From Bedellia somnulentella (taxonomy: Eukaryota > Arthropoda > Insecta > Lepidoptera > Bedelliidae), in the NCBI GenBank assembly GCA_963576735.1, contig OY755187.1:16368001-16432000 (forward strand): DNA of 64,000 nt. The letters run 5' to 3'. This document shows positions 1 through 11,441 of the stretch, piece by piece. The stretch's first letter is position 1. Each line of letters opens with the position of its first letter. A program made the translations under genes and the position numbers. Under the pieces are notes generated by a model. The model had not been told where the DNA came from and did not search any database. It saw nothing but the letters and a program-made list of their open reading frames with translations.

Positions 1-80
1 AACTATGTTAGTACAATCATATTATAATATTAATATTAATGTTAGTAACAGAAACAAAACTTACGTAGTATGTTAGTAAC

Positions 81-948
81 TTATCTATTTACAACGCTAT
101 AATAACAATTATATGTTATTTTTGTGTCTTTGGCGAGATGAACGCGAGTCCAGTGTTGCATGATGACACTGTCCACGTCCAACCTCGCCTCGACCGTCTG
201 CAACAAACTGTTGGAGCTGCCCCTCACCCGGCGCATCAGGGACGCTGTGCACCGCCTGATGATGCTGGAGAAGCTATCGACCCCGGCTTCAGCAAGCATC
301 CCCGACGCGCTACAGTGTCGTGGCAGTCCCATCAGGGCCCTAAACGCATTGTTGTACTGGGTGCGCAAGGCCCTGTACGCTACTTGGGTATAATTCATCC
401 ACAGGCTGCACGTGTACAGAGATACACAGTATGCTTTAAAAAGCGTGATTTTAACAAATTTAGTGCAGCGTGCAAACCTGCGGGCGAGCATATTGGCCCT
501 AACGCACAGCGCCCTGCGCTCCCGTTCCAGGTCGACGTCATCCTTCAGAGATTCGGTGACCCAATGTCCCAGATACTTGAAACTCTGCACTTGTTTCAAA
601 GGAGTACCATTTAAGTTTATGCTATTGACCTTATAGCTCTTATTAGCCGACTTAAACACCAGCAATTCACTTTTAGCAGTGTTGTATCTGAGACCGTGGG
701 CCTCCGCATACCTTTCACATATGCCCAACCGTTTATTAAGAGCATTGATCGAAGGGCACAGCAGCACCATGTCATCTGCATAACTTATGTTGTTAACAAA
801 GGTACCGTCAACAGAGCAACCGACTCCGGCGCTGCTGAGCTCCTCGATCAACTCATTCATGTACAGATTGAAAAGTGTAGGTGAGCTTACACCACCCTGC
901 CTCACTCAACATTCCAATCTGTACATGCTTGAGTGCTCGCCTGACCAT
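81..948 (-). pseudogene. LINE A ORF2, 3' part (RT palm and C-terminus)
   Basis: Continues the split ORF2. It contains VRQGGVSSPTLFNLYMNEL, the SYADDMVLL catalytic box and FKYLGHWVTE. An in-frame TGA sits just before VRQGG (about 906-908) where a Gly codon is expected, so the copy was inactive or became so after the split. Ends TAA at 81. Confidence 0.88.
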
Positions 949-1155
949 TGGAAAAGCCTCAAAAAATCCAACCACGAATAGATGTTGTAAACAAATAAAA
1001 CGCAGTTTATAGAAAAACAAGGTGTAATTAATATTAAATTGTCACAGTATATATACAATAATAAAAACATTTCGATACCGCGATGTAGAAACGTCAAGCA
1101 GCGCCATCTATTGGCAACAAGAAGCAACAGAAGCTTCATATATGGAGCCTTAACA
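949..1155 (-). repeat. BEL/Pao 3' LTR
   Basis: Starts TGGAAAAGCC and ends GCCTTAACA on the plus strand. Matches 8715-8921 except one substitution (AAGAAG against ATGAAG). Confidence 0.95.
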
Positions 1156-1417
1156 TGCCGGCCGCCATGGACTTAGTCCAGAACAAAAACAAATAAGAAA
1201 ATAAATGAAAAAATCTTTAAACCTTTAACTCTTTAACATTAAAAAATACTAATCATCGAAGCGTTAAATTTAGCAACATAAAAAATACATTTTAGTTTGT
1301 GACAGAAGTGTATATAAAACAAAAAAAACTCTAGTGATAGGTAACAAAAAATCTTTTTTCTTGATAGTAAAACATACATGACCAAATACATTAAAAATAT
1401 AGAAACGTACATAATTC
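1156..1417 (-). other. BEL/Pao 3' untranslated part
   Basis: AT-rich sequence between pol stop and 3' LTR. No frame or repeat is recognised. Confidence 0.6.
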
Positions 1418-4400
1418 TCAGCCATCTATAGGCAACACAATTAGTTTTGATATCGGTCTTTTTAACAAGTTGCCCTTGTATTTAAGAGTGACTACACGGG
1501 TAAGCCCGTCCAAACCTGGATGTTTAGCAACCACAACTCCGAAAAGCCACTTTGTTGGTGGTAAGCCGTCCTCCTTAACCAACACAACACTACCAATATT
1601 AGGTTCGGGGATTTGTTCTCGCCACTTGTACCGGTGTTGCAAGTGTGTCAGATATTCTTGATTCCACCTGCGCCAAAAGTCTTGTGCCATTTTTTGAGTT
1701 AGTTGCCACCGTTTTAGACTACTTATTGATGAAAGCTCGTAATTAGCTTCAGGGACTAACATCAATGGTTCTCCAACCAAGAAATGGCCTGGCGTTAATG
1801 GACTAGGATCCTCCGGATTATTGGATAATTGAGAAATTGGCCTAGAATTTAGACATGCTTCAATTTGCGCTAGCACTGTTGTCATTTCTTCAAAGGTCAG
1901 AGTACTATCGCCAATCACTCGCTTCAAGTGATGCTTTGTCGATTTAATACCGGATTCCCACAGTCCTCCAAAGTTTGGAGCACGGGGAGGGATGAAATGC
2001 CACGTTGTTCCATTTGTAGTTAACCAGTCAGCGATTTCAGCAGCCACATCCGATCTTTCTAAATCGACTAATATTTTAAGCTCACGTGCGCTTCCTACAA
2101 ATGTAGTCCCATTATCGCTCCACAATTCGGAGACATGACCTCTACGGGCTACAAAGCGTTTGAACGCCGCTAAAAAGGTTTCAGAAGTCAAATCGCTAAC
2201 TGCCTCTAAATGAATTGCACGTGTAGCCATGCACACGAAAAGGCATATGTATCCCTTTGTGGCACGATATCCACGACCCTTGTTGGTCCTAATATTAATT
2301 GGACCTGCATAGTCTACTCCTGTTCTAAGGAAAGGTCGTTGTGGTGTTACACGACATATGGGCAATTGACCCATCATCTGTTGATTATTTGTGATCGAAT
2401 GACGAACACAGATCACACATTTCCTTACCAACTGTCTCACCGCGCTTTTTGCACCTACCACCCAATACTTGCTTCTCAAAAAATTGAGGACAAGTTGAGG
2501 ACCACCGTGCAGTGTCCTTTCATGAGCATCTCTTATTAAAAGAGTGGTAAGGTGTGACTTATGCGGAATAATAATAGGATGTTTCATCTCCTCAGAGATG
2601 GAAGCATTTTGTATTCTTCCGCCAACACGTAAAACGTTAAATTGGTCTAGGTAGGGGTTCAACGATACAAGTTTACTATTTTTAGTAACTTGCCCCCTTT
2701 TATGAAGATCTTGAATATCTTCATTGAAATTAATCTCTTGGCACATACGGATGCATATCATGAGAGTTTCATGCAACTCGCTTGCAGTTAATCTCATGTT
2801 AGTTTTAAGCTTATCTTTTTCAGGTTTTCTCCAATCTATGACTCGACGACAATACGACAGAACTCTGGTAAGTTTGTTAAGACATGAAAATCTTTTAATT
2901 ATATCATTTTCTTCCACTTCACTAGTAGTAGTTGCCTGACAGATTATCTTCTGTTTTCTTTCTTCCAGGTGAGTATCTATTTCTTCTTTTTTTCTATAGT
3001 TTATTTTGTTTTCACTCAACCACTCAGGTCCTTGTGCCCAAAGTCGATATTTAACAAACTCACTTGCCAACATACCTCTCGAGGAACAGTCCGCAGGATT
3101 TTCTTTCGAAGCGACATGTGACCACTGATTGCCGTCCATTCTGGTAAGAATTTCAGATGTCCTATTTGCTACAAACGTTGTCCATCTACTGGGGTGACTC
3201 CTCAACCAGGATAGAACAATCGTCGAATCAGTCCAAGCGTGAATGTGATGTTTAGGAATATTAAGTGTTCTAGCAACTTCGTTTAACAACTTGGCAAGTA
3301 ATACTGCACCACATAGTTCCAGTCGTGGAATTGATACCTGCTTAATGGGTGCTACTCGAGTTTTAGAAGTTACTAAACTCACATGGATCTTATCATTAGC
3401 ATCGATAACGCGTATGTACACGACAGCTGCGTAAGCTACATTAGAGGCATCGGAGAACCCATGAAGTTCCATAGACTTGTCATCAGAATTAGAACCAATC
3501 CAACGAGGTACACTAATTGATGTCAGAGACGGTAAATCATTTCTAAATTCTAGCCAACGAAAAAGTAAGCTATCAGGGATTTCGTCATCCCATTCAACAC
3601 CAGATAGCCACAATTGTTGAATAAATAACTTCGCCTTAGTGACAACTGGCGCTATCCAGCCTAAGGGGTCAAATAAACGAGAGATTTCTGAAATAACTTT
3701 CCTTTTTGTTATAGGTGATTGAAGAGGAACAAGATTCACAGTGAATTTAAACTGATCCGCTTCCCTATTCCACGTGAGACCTAGGATCTTCATAACTTCG
3801 TCATTCCTTATCTCCATAGTTTGCGGAGAAGTTTCATTGCCTACCTTTATATTTTGTAGTGGTTCTTTGCTATTGCTAGAAACCTTTTGAAGAGGAAATC
3901 CTCCACGGGCAAGAAGTCTAGTAATCTCATCATAAACCTTAACGCCTTCAGCAACTGAATAACAACCAGTCATTAAGTCATCCATATAGAAGTCATTAAG
4001 GACCTTCGAAGCAGCTAAAGGAAACTCTTCCTTTTCTTGATGAGCTAATTCTTGCAAAGCACGTACAGCCAAAAACGGAGCAGAAGACGTCCCAAATGTG
4101 ACTCTTAAAAGTCGAAAATGCTGCAACGCAGCATTTGGATCTTCCCGCCATAATATGCGTTGAAAATCTACGTCTTCCTTTGCGACCTTGACTTGAAGGT
4201 ACATTTTGACAATGTCAGCAACAATTGATATTGGGTAGCAACGCCACCTCATAACTAAATGTCGTAATTCCGGCTGCAATGTTGGACCCACCATCAACTC
4301 GCTGTTTAATGATGTGCCAGTAGAATCCTTGCAAGAAGCATCAAAAACAACCCTAATCTTGGAAGTACTTTTATCAAGACGTATGACCGCATGATGCGGC

Positions 4401-4948
4401 AAATAAACAGCATTTGATTTATCCATTTCACTTGGACAAACCTTTTCCATGTAACCACAATTAAGATATTCACTTATAACCATTGAATAAGCCTTTTTAA
4501 ATTCGGGATTACAATTAAAACGTTTCTCTAAATTCAAAAAACGTTTTCTAGCTATATCCTTAGAATTTGATTCCCTGTTAAATAGCTTATCTGACTTGAA
4601 CGGGAGCTTGACTATAAAACGACCGGATTGGTCTCTGCATGTTGTTTGAACAAACAATTCTTCACATTTTTCTTCCTCTGAAGTTAGGTGCTTTTTATTT
4701 TCAGAAAACAAATCCGATTCAAGTTCCCAAATCCTTTTTAATAGTATTTCATCTTTATCAGAATGAGTTACATGCATGACTATTTTCTGACAACTTTCAC
4801 CTTGGTTGATATCTACAGCCGTATCGCTTACCTTGCCAGAGAGGATCCAACCAAGTTTGGTATGTTGCGCGATCAAAGAGCCTGGTAGTCCTCTGTATAA
4901 ACCTTCCAACAAGATCTGGCTATAAACGTCGGCCCCTAACAGCAAATC
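1418..4948 (-). CDS. BEL/Pao pol: RT, RNase H, integrase
   Basis: About 1175 codons without a stop. In order: LLGADVYSQILLEGL (BEL post-protease block), RT with the YMDDLMTG box near residue 322, RNase H with GFSDASNVAYAAV near 495, integrase HHCC zinc finger near 805-842, and the DDE core (GVDYAGPI, LWSDNGTTFVG, FGGLWESG). The C-terminus has the WREQIPEPNIGSVVLV and RVVTLKYKG block typical of Pao polyproteins. All catalytic boxes look intact. In family members gag and pol form one frame; here pol begins with a frame change at about 4945. Confidence 0.95.
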   Translation of the reverse strand, partial: DLLLGADVYSQILLEGLYRGLPGSLIAQHTKLGWILSGKVSDTAVDINQGESCQKIVMHVTHSDKDEILLKRIWELESDLFSENKKHLTSEEEKCEELFVQTTCRDQSGRFIVKLPFKSDKLFNRESNSKDIARKRFLNLEKRFNCNPEFKKAYSMVISEYLNCGYMEKVCPSEMDKSNAVYLPHHAVIRLDKSTSKIRVVFDASCKDSTGTSLNSELMVGPTLQPELRHLVMRWRCYPISIVADIVKMYLQVKVAKEDVDFQRILWREDPNAALQHFRLLRVTFGTSSAPFLAVRALQELAHQEKEEFPLAASKVLNDFYMDDLMTGCYSVAEGVKVYDEITRLLARGGFPLQKVSSNSKEPLQNIKVGNETSPQTMEIRNDEVMKILGLTWNREADQFKFTVNLVPLQSPITKRKVISEISRLFDPLGWIAPVVTKAKLFIQQLWLSGVEWDDEIPDSLLFRWLEFRNDLPSLTSISVPRWIGSNSDDKSMELHGFSDASNVAYAAVVYIRVIDANDKIHVSLVTSKTRVAPIKQVSIPRLELCGAVLLAKLLNEVARTLNIPKHHIHAWTDSTIVLSWLRSHPSRWTTFVANRTSEILTRMDGNQWSHVASKENPADCSSRGMLASEFVKYRLWAQGPEWLSENKINYRKKEEIDTHLEERKQKIICQATTTSEVEENDIIKRFSCLNKLTRVLSYCRRVIDWRKPEKDKLKTNMRLTASELHETLMICIRMCQEINFNEDIQDLHKRGQVTKNSKLVSLNPYLDQFNVLRVGGRIQNASISEEMKHPIIIPHKSHLTTLLIRDAHERTLHGGPQLVLNFLRSKYWVVGAKSAVRQLVRKCVICVRHSITNNQQMMGQLPICRVTPQRPFLRTGVDYAGPINIRTNKGRGYRATKGYICLFVCMATRAIHLEAVSDLTSETFLAAFKRFVARRGHVSELWSDNGTTFVGSARELKILVDLERSDVAAEIADWLTTNGTTWHFIPPRAPNFGGLWESGIKSTKHHLKRVIGDSTLTFEEMTTVLAQIEACLNSRPISQLSNNPEDPSPLTPGHFLVGEPLMLVPEANYELSSISSLKRWQLTQKMAQDFWRRWNQEYLTHLQHRYKWREQIPEPNIGSVVLVKEDGLPPTKWLFGVVVAKHPGLDGLTRVVTLKYKGNLLKRPISKLIVLPIDG

Positions 4949-6337
4949 GATTTTGCCAAGGATGAAACTGCCGGAGTAATATTTGCCAAAACTCTTTTGT
5001 TTGGCAAAAATGTTGTTAGCTTATCTAACACATGAGCCTTTACCGTTAAGATAAAGGTGGGGTCTAAACGGGATTGAATCTCTAAACCTACAGAAAACTT
5101 CGAAATTAAATTCGAGTTCTGATCGCCGCCTAGACCTGACAACAAACTAGCCTCCTTCACCTTTTGAAGGCCTAACGTTTGAACAGCAGCCTCTGTGATA
5201 AAAGAGGCTTGAGATCCTTGGTCTAACAAGGATCTCAACATGACTTTAGTATTGTTTCTCATCGACTTAACATTCACTAATGCTGTAGCCAACAAAACTT
5301 GGCCGCATGTGTTTGACAAACAAGAAACTATTTGAGAATTTGGCTTGACACCTTGAGCCTGCTCAGTTAATGTTGTGTCAACTACAGTCGCGACAACATT
5401 TCCTTCAGCAGGTTGATCAGCTTGAACGGCTGATTTAATATTAGGATTTTTCAAGTGGAGTAAAGTGTGGTGCTTCTTTTTACAAATGTGGCATCTAGAA
5501 GTATAATTGCATTGGTATACTGAATGATTCGGTGTTAAACAGTTATAACAAAGACTATTAGTTTGGACAAACTTACGCCGGGACTCAATCGTTTCCTTAC
5601 AAAACTTCTTACAATTTGCTAACTTGTGGTTTGCAGAACAAAATAAACATGTAATTACGGTAGTAGCAACGTGTGAACAGGTAGGCCTTTCTTGTTTCTG
5701 AATCTTCAAATCCAAAAACTCCAAAGATCTAAAACGCTGTTCCAAAAAATCTTCAAAGGTTCTTAAAGTAGGCAATTCTTCTTTAGATTCGCTTACACTT
5801 TGTTCCCATAATTTGCGTGATTCCGAATCAAGTTTTTGAGTAATTAAATATATCACAATGACATCCCAGGACTTAATATCAATACCCAAGTTTTTTAAGG
5901 CGTTTAAGCATTCATTAGTTGTATCTAATAATGACCTAATTGCATTTGATGATTCAGAAACAAGAATCTTTTGCCCTATTAGCCTTTTTAAAATACAATT
6001 TGCTTGGAATTTTTTGTTATTATAACGATTTTCTAGTTGATCCCAACAAATTTGGTAATTGTCGGCTGTACACTGAATGTGCCTCAATAATTGCTCTGCT
6101 TCGCCAGTAACACAGCCTTTGAGGTAATGGAGTTTTTGAACATCATCAATGGAAGTTTCTTTATGAACCAATGAAATAAATAAATCTCGAAAACTTGGCC
6201 ACTCTGCATATTTACCAGAAAATTTGGGTATTTCAATTTTGGGTAACTTTAAATTATTTATTGATTTGGACTCTGATTGACATGATACATTTGGTAACGG
6301 TTTTAAAGACAATATTTTTTCTTTTATTAAGGCCTTA
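4936..6337 (-). pseudogene. BEL/Pao gag-protease, 3' part
   Basis: Contains the gag block IEIPKFSGKYAEWPSFRDLF, three Cys/His clusters (CLFCSANHKLANC, CYNCLTPNHSVYQC, CHICKKKHH) and the aspartic protease LLDQGSQASFITEA. It ends in a frameshift, LAKSICC then stop, where the other frame reads GKIDLLLGAD. The expected protease-RT linker looks shortened. The first ~25 residues of the open frame belong to the inserted Helitron, not to gag. Confidence 0.9.
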
Positions 6338-6934
6338 TCAATACATAGTATAAAACAAAGTCGCTTTCGCTGTATGTCCGTATGTATGCTTAGATCTTTA
6401 AAACTACGCAACGGATTTTGATGCGGTTTTTTTTAATAGATAGAGTGATTCTTAAGGAAGGTTTGTATGTATAATAAATGCATAATATAGTAGAAAAACA
6501 CTAATAAATTTAAAGGTTTCTAATGTGATGTCGTAAATAAGCACGTTTTTTTGCGCTTATATTGCAAACGCTGGCTGAACCCTACGAGATAGACCAAAAT
6601 AATGTACTACAGTATTGTTCACCTTAAAAAGTTCAACAAAAAAGTCCGCGATGGTATATGTCTATCTCTTAGGGATAACCCAGCATAACCATTTTTATTC
6701 TTTACTAAAAAATGGTTATTTACGAAGTGATTTTAAACAATACAGTATTAATCCTTATCCAATTAAGTACCTTAAATAAATTGTGCATTTATTATAGATC
6801 AATTTACTTTTTACAGCATGTAATTTAAGTGAATATTACCGAAGATATTACAAATTTAAAATGCAGGGTCGTAGTTAGTTGTTTGCGCCGGGCGGGGCGC
6901 GTGCCTATAAATAGCGCGTCGATGGCCGCGCTTC

Positions 6935-7121
6935 TCCTTACTTCACCGCCAGGGCGGCCTTCAGCCGCCCGGCAAAAACAGTTAAGGTGACGCCGCATAG
7001 GCCGCAGGGCCAGCAGCACCGAGCCGGAGGGGTTTTAGTCGGTAAAAGTCCGACATATGTCCGGGGGATCCATGAGGATTTCCCCTCCGGTAAACAAAAA
7101 AAAAAGTAAACAAAAAAAAAA
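6935..7121 (+). mobile_element. LINE 3' fragment nested inside Helitron copy 1
   Basis: 187 bp absent from the other copies of this Helitron, flanked by GCGCTTC duplicated at 6928-6934 and 7122-7128. It is GC-rich and ends in two A-runs (GTAAACAAAAAAAAAA), as expected for a 5'-truncated LINE. Confidence 0.8.
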
Positions 7122-7355
7122 GCGCTTCGCCTTACAGCACTTTATGATTTGCAGCGACCGCACGCGTTTATCGGAGCTCTCTTGCGAGGAAAATATCAAG
7201 AATTAATTAAACTGAATAGAATAAGTATCTTTTGTTGTTGATTATCTTTTAATTTTTATTATTATTATTATATTAGTAGTATTGTAAGTAGATTAGGTTA
7301 GATAGGATTAGCTTAAAACCATATTTCTTGGTATTTCTTCCATTAAGACTTTGAT

Positions 7356-7567
7356 TTGAATTTAGAGTTAAGACAATTTAGTATTAGGGCGAGCATTTTC
7401 ATGACCATTAATAAATCGCAGGGTCAAACTTTTAACGTTGCTGGATTAGACTTGAGTGTTGAGTGTTTTTCACATGGCCAATTATATGTCGCGCTGTCAA
7501 GAGTAACGTCTAAGCAAAACATGTTTGTATTGGCTAATGACAAAAAAGCTGTGAACTGTGCTGTGTG
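7356..7567 (+). pseudogene. Helitron helicase C-terminal fragment
   Basis: [20 protein letters not shown] and [20 protein letters not shown] are the last Pif1-family helicase motifs of Rep/Hel transposases. Only about 60 residues remain. Confidence 0.85.
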
Positions 7568-7641
7568 AAGCTGTGTATAAGGACATTCTGTAGTAGGTAT
7601 ATTTTGCATTGCACCCGTGCGAAGCCGGGGCGGGTCGCTAG

Positions 7642-7903
7642 TAGTATATAAAAGTCTCTTCACAATTTTCGTAAATTTCATTTTTGCTATAATCAGTTTG
7701 CGTTAAAACATCTCTATTTAACTCGAAAACCAGTTTTTGATGGTTTGATGAAAAAGAAGTCCATAGTTTCTCCAACGACTCTAGCCTTGATTCCATAAAA
7801 CTAATTGTAATACGATCTTTGGGCGATTTTTTAAAGTTGGATAAACTCTTTTGAATTTTAATGAATAGATCATCTTGAAGTTTTAAATAATTTATCAACC
7901 ATG
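7642..7903 (-). pseudogene. BEL/Pao gag, N-terminal part upstream of the Helitron
   Basis: Carries IKIQKSLSNFKKSPKDRITI and LEKLWTSFSSNHQKL, the helical start of BEL gag. The frame runs up to the Helitron border and resumes exactly at 6337 on the other side. The only nearby ATG (7899-7901) is one base out of frame, so the start also looks damaged. Confidence 0.82.
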
Positions 7904-8714
7904 TTTACAGATACGAAATTCAAATGTTTAAATAATTAAGAGATGCTACGTAAAATAACACAGACTAAATATAATTTCTAACTAAATACTATTTCATTAA
8001 TCATTCTAAGTCCTTAAGCTACAAATAGATCAGATCAAATTTTTCAAAGTGTTTGCAGAGTTACAAATCAATCAGATCAAATTTTTCTAAGTCTTTTGCA
8101 GAGTTACAAATCAATACAAAATCGGGCATAGGTTCCCCGTCAGAACTCAATATTTCTTAAAACTATTACAAGTCCATGCAGTACTCAATAATTGTCTAAC
8201 TACTAATGCTAAACTAAATAATTAACTTTACTAAATACAAGACTAACTTTAAAGTAGCTTCTTGATTGAACTATGCAATTTACTTGAGTCTATTAATGAT
8301 AAAGATCTTCTACTCACAGTTTAGTCCACAGATATATCTTACGCACACACACGATACTTCTATATGACGTCAGTAGCAGCTGTCACCTGACAGCTCTTCT
8401 CTTGTCACTGATAGATAAACTTGTCTATTGGCTGCTCACTCAGTCGACTGCTCTCCTTCCCCACTTGCGTCGGCTACTTCTCTTCAGATATGTCCGGGGG
8501 TGCTCCCCTCGTTGAAAGGTACGTTGGGTTTGGTACTCCTGCTCCCCTCTCTTCCCTTCCCCCTCAAAAAAATGCTGGCTTCAACAGCGCTAGAATCCCC
8601 TTAGATTCGCGCTAAATGGTCGAACCAGTTTGATCCGGACAATTAGGGTTCAGAAGGCTGAGCTTAAACTCATTTAAGTCAATATTCGCGAGCACACCGG
8701 CTAACGAAGGACCA
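7904..8714 (-). other. BEL/Pao 5' leader with a short tandem repeat
   Basis: Non-coding leader. At 8030-8115 a ~50 bp unit (CAGATCAAATTTTTC and GCAGAGTTACAAATCAAT) occurs twice. 8420-8600 is CT-rich. Confidence 0.6.
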
Positions 8715-8921
8715 TGGAAAAGCCTCAAAAAATCCAACCACGAATAGATGTTGTAAACAAATAAAACGCAGTTTATAGAAAAACAAGGTGTAATTAATAT
8801 TAAATTGTCACAGTATATATACAATAATAAAAACATTTCGATACCGCGATGTAGAAACGTCAAGCAGCGCCATCTATTGGCAACATGAAGCAACAGAAGC
8901 TTCATATATGGAGCCTTAACA
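8715..8921 (-). repeat. BEL/Pao 5' LTR
   Basis: Partner of 949-1155, same length. It begins at the T shared with an accidental second ACCAT at 8711-8715; the true target duplication is at 8922-8926. Confidence 0.95.
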
Positions 8922-10911
8922 ACCATTTAACACAGTTCATTTGATTAGCATACCAATATTTTAATAAGCATATGTACTCATGAGACACAGTAGTACTCTC
9001 AGATAGCTTTTTCCAGAGGACGTCGTATTGAACTAAATCGAACGCCTTTGAAAGGTTCAGAAAAACAGCATACACAGGCGTATCCCTACTAGTATAGTAC
9101 TGGACAGTCTGCTTGAGGCAGAGGACAGCGGTTTCCGTAGACAGTCCCGGTCTAAAACCAAACTGTGCATCATGAAACTTCACCTGGCTGCCCAAATGCT
9201 GATCAACCAGTCTGTCCAGCACCTTGGCCAGTATAGTTGCCAGTGAAATCGGCCTATAGTTATTTTTGTCACTAGTATTACCAGTCTTGTTCTTAACTAT
9301 AGGTACAATAACAGTTTTTAACATGCTGTCAGGCAGATACCCATGACTTAAACAAAGAGAGAAAAACATGGCCAAAACTCGAGGCAAGTGTACACCTGCA
9401 TATTGCAGGTGTTCAATACTTAAATGATCATGTCCAGGAGATTTTCCCCGAGTCATCTTTCTTAAAACAGTTCTTATATCTTTAGCCGTGATTAGAATTG
9501 ACTTTCCACCTGTATAAGTACAGTTAACATTAGGGGGATCGTCATTCCCAACAACGGAACATTGGGGCGCCTGTACTCTAAAATGGTCTTTGAACAATTC
9601 GGCTATTAACGTCGGTTCACTCACACCATTAATGTTAGCTGGTACACTTAATTTTGGATTTAACTTTTTTGTCTGTTTCCAGAAGTCATTAAATTGTTTG
9701 CCTGAGTGGTGTCTAGCCAAAATGTCCATCTTAATTTGCTGTTCGTTAACCTGACACCATTTTAACTTAGACTTAAACAAACTTCTAGACTCACACATTT
9801 TCCTATACACATAACCGCTACGTGGTTTATTGTACAGAACCCAATAGCCAAACCAAAGACGAGCCTCATCATGCGATGGTTTCACATGTTTATTCCAACC
9901 ACAAATCTGTTTATATCTACGTTTACAATTAGTTTTCTTAGTAGAACTATATAGAGATGCCTCCTTAAAACTATTAACAATTCTAGAATAGAAATCCAAC
10001 AACAAATCTTTATGACTTAGATTATTACACACATGATCAGCACATTGTGCGAAAGACACAGGAAAATCTATTAGTTTAAGTTTTGAATTACAATATTCAG
10101 TGTATAACAAAATTTGAGATGCGTCCCTTTCTCCCCATTTAATTTCATTAAAGTGATTATCACAATGTGTAATTTTAGATCTTAATAAACCAAAGTTACA
10201 TTTTATTTCAAGAGGAAGATGATCAGACCAAAACACATTATAATTAATTGATATATCTACCACAGTATGAATAGCACCATGCGTAGTTATGCAATGGTCC
10301 AGCCAACTAGTAGTTCCATGAATATCACTCACATATGTATACGAGCCTGAATCAACGCCAAGCTTATCAATGTCCGCCCATAACCAGTTTTGCTCATTAC
10401 AAAAAGTCCTTAATTCGTTTCCAAAGCGCCTTCCCGGATACGCATTAAAATCACCCAGAACATATGCATATTCAACCTCACAACTGTCAATAATAGCATT
10501 AAGCTCACTCAAACAATGTGTGAATTCCACTAAGTTATTTGGTTCGTCAGTGGGCATATATACCGAAACGACTAAGAACGCACACATTTCCGTTATTACC
10601 TTCACAGCAGTAATACGATCACTGTCACACTGCACTGGTATCACTGATCGAAAAGCACTTTTCCGCCATAGGATAGCCACGCCCCCATAGGGACGCCCAC
10701 GCAGAATACCCGCCGACGCATCAACACCAGACTTCCCGGTGTACTCGAACTCTTGATGTATAGTACCCAGCAACGGACTGTCGTGCTGTAGCAAACATGT
10801 CTCCTGCAGTGCAATCAAGTCAGCTGTCTGGCATAGTGATCGAATGCAATCAATCGACCTTGCCAGTGACCTACAGTTGAAAGTTATAAGTTTAGCGTCA
10901 CTGTAATCCAT
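8922..10911 (-). pseudogene. LINE A ORF2, 5' part (endonuclease and first half of RT)
   Basis: The apurinic-type endonuclease shows FNCRSL, LQETCL, VLGDFNAYPG and SDHLP. The RT fingers/palm show NNYRPISL and FGFRPGLST. The motif A core reads FLNLSKAFD where LINEs have FLDLSKAFD, so a probable catalytic Asp is replaced by Asn. The frame is cut at 8922 by the BEL/Pao LTR. Confidence 0.88.
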
Positions 10912-11441
10912 TAATGAGATTTATTACTTTCAGATTTAGCCATAACTCTTGGATTCCTTTTGAAATCAATAAAGCGACGAAACGACACACCCTCAGGCCA
11001 CATATTGTCATCCAAAAATAATGACAGCTTATTTTTAGGTACATAAACAATAAAGGCGTTGTGTTGTTTAGGTCCTTTCGAGTTAACTTTTCGCATATTC
11101 ACATTTACTTGCGTCTTACTATAGATATACTCCAAAATATCGTTATCTTTAGTGTCCTTGTCCACGTTGTTTATAAACAATTGTATTTTAATATTAGCGG
11201 CCTTGAATTTGTTTGATGGGTCCGTCGTGGCTTTTCCTTGAGTGCTAGCAAAACGGTTTCTAATCCGTTTGTGTTGAACCAAAGTCCAATCATCTGATTG
11301 TGATTTTTCCTTCGTGTGCCGATCGCCATCCTGACTTACTATATCAGCTAAAGTCTTTAAATTACTTTTAATTGGCGTAGAAAATTGCACCTTATTGCCC
11401 TCTTCCGAAGATTGTATTTTGCTATCATTCAACGTGATCAT
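10911..11441 (-). CDS. LINE A ORF1 (nucleic-acid-binding gag-like protein)
   Basis: 176 codons, shorter than many LINE ORF1 proteins and without a CCHC knuckle. The C-terminal half has QHNAFIVYVPKN and MWPEGVSFRRFID, a motif seen in insect LINE ORF1 proteins. The stop codon overlaps the ORF2 start as TAATG (10909-10913), the arrangement used for termination-reinitiation in the silkworm LINE SART1. Confidence 0.75.
   Translation of the reverse strand: MITLNDSKIQSSEEGNKVQFSTPIKSNLKTLADIVSQDGDRHTKEKSQSDDWTLVQHKRIRNRFASTQGKATTDPSNKFKAANIKIQLFINNVDKDTKDNDILEYIYSKTQVNVNMRKVNSKGPKQHNAFIVYVPKNKLSLFLDDNMWPEGVSFRRFIDFKRNPRVMAKSESNKSH

Larger units (their letters stand above)
6338..7641 (+). mobile_element. 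Helitron copy 1, inside BEL/Pao gag
   Basis: Begins TC (6338) after A and ends CTAG (7638-7641) before T, the Helitron rule. A GC-rich hairpin (CACCCGTGCGAAGCCGGGGC) precedes CTAG. Removing it restores the gag frame with no target duplication. It keeps a fragment of the Pif1-like helicase C-terminus at 7380-7560 and an inserted LINE piece at 6935-7121. Copies of the same family lie at 15383-16503 and 35799-36491. Confidence 0.92.
949..8921 (-). mobile_element. BEL/Pao LTR retrotransposon nested in LINE A
   Basis: Two 207 bp LTRs (949-1155 and 8715-8921) begin TG and end CA on the plus strand and differ at one position that I can see. They are flanked by a 5 bp duplication ACCAT (944-948 and 8922-8926). 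On the minus strand a TGG-starting primer site follows the 5' LTR and a GGCGGCCGGCA purine-rich stretch precedes the 3' LTR. Gag is broken by a Helitron and gag-pol by a frameshift, so it is not autonomous now. Confidence 0.95.
1..11441 (-). mobile_element. Non-LTR retrotransposon A, split by a BEL/Pao element
   Basis: Two-ORF LINE on the minus strand: ORF1 at 10911-11441, ORF2 from 10911 down to 8922 and, after the 8 kb insertion, from 948 down to 81. The halves join exactly between Trp and the GVRQGG region of the reverse transcriptase when the LTR element and one copy of its ACCAT duplication are removed. The 3' UTR continues left of position 1. Apurinic endonuclease and RT domains place it in the jockey/CR1-like LINEs; I do not assign a clade. 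Confidence 0.88.

Noticed and set aside
138..636. Plus-strand frames at the window start
   Set aside because: They are antisense shadows of LINE A ORF2.
4936..6411. BEL gag start at 6411
   Set aside because: The first ~25 codons belong to the Helitron end (6338 onward); the true upstream gag continues at 7642.
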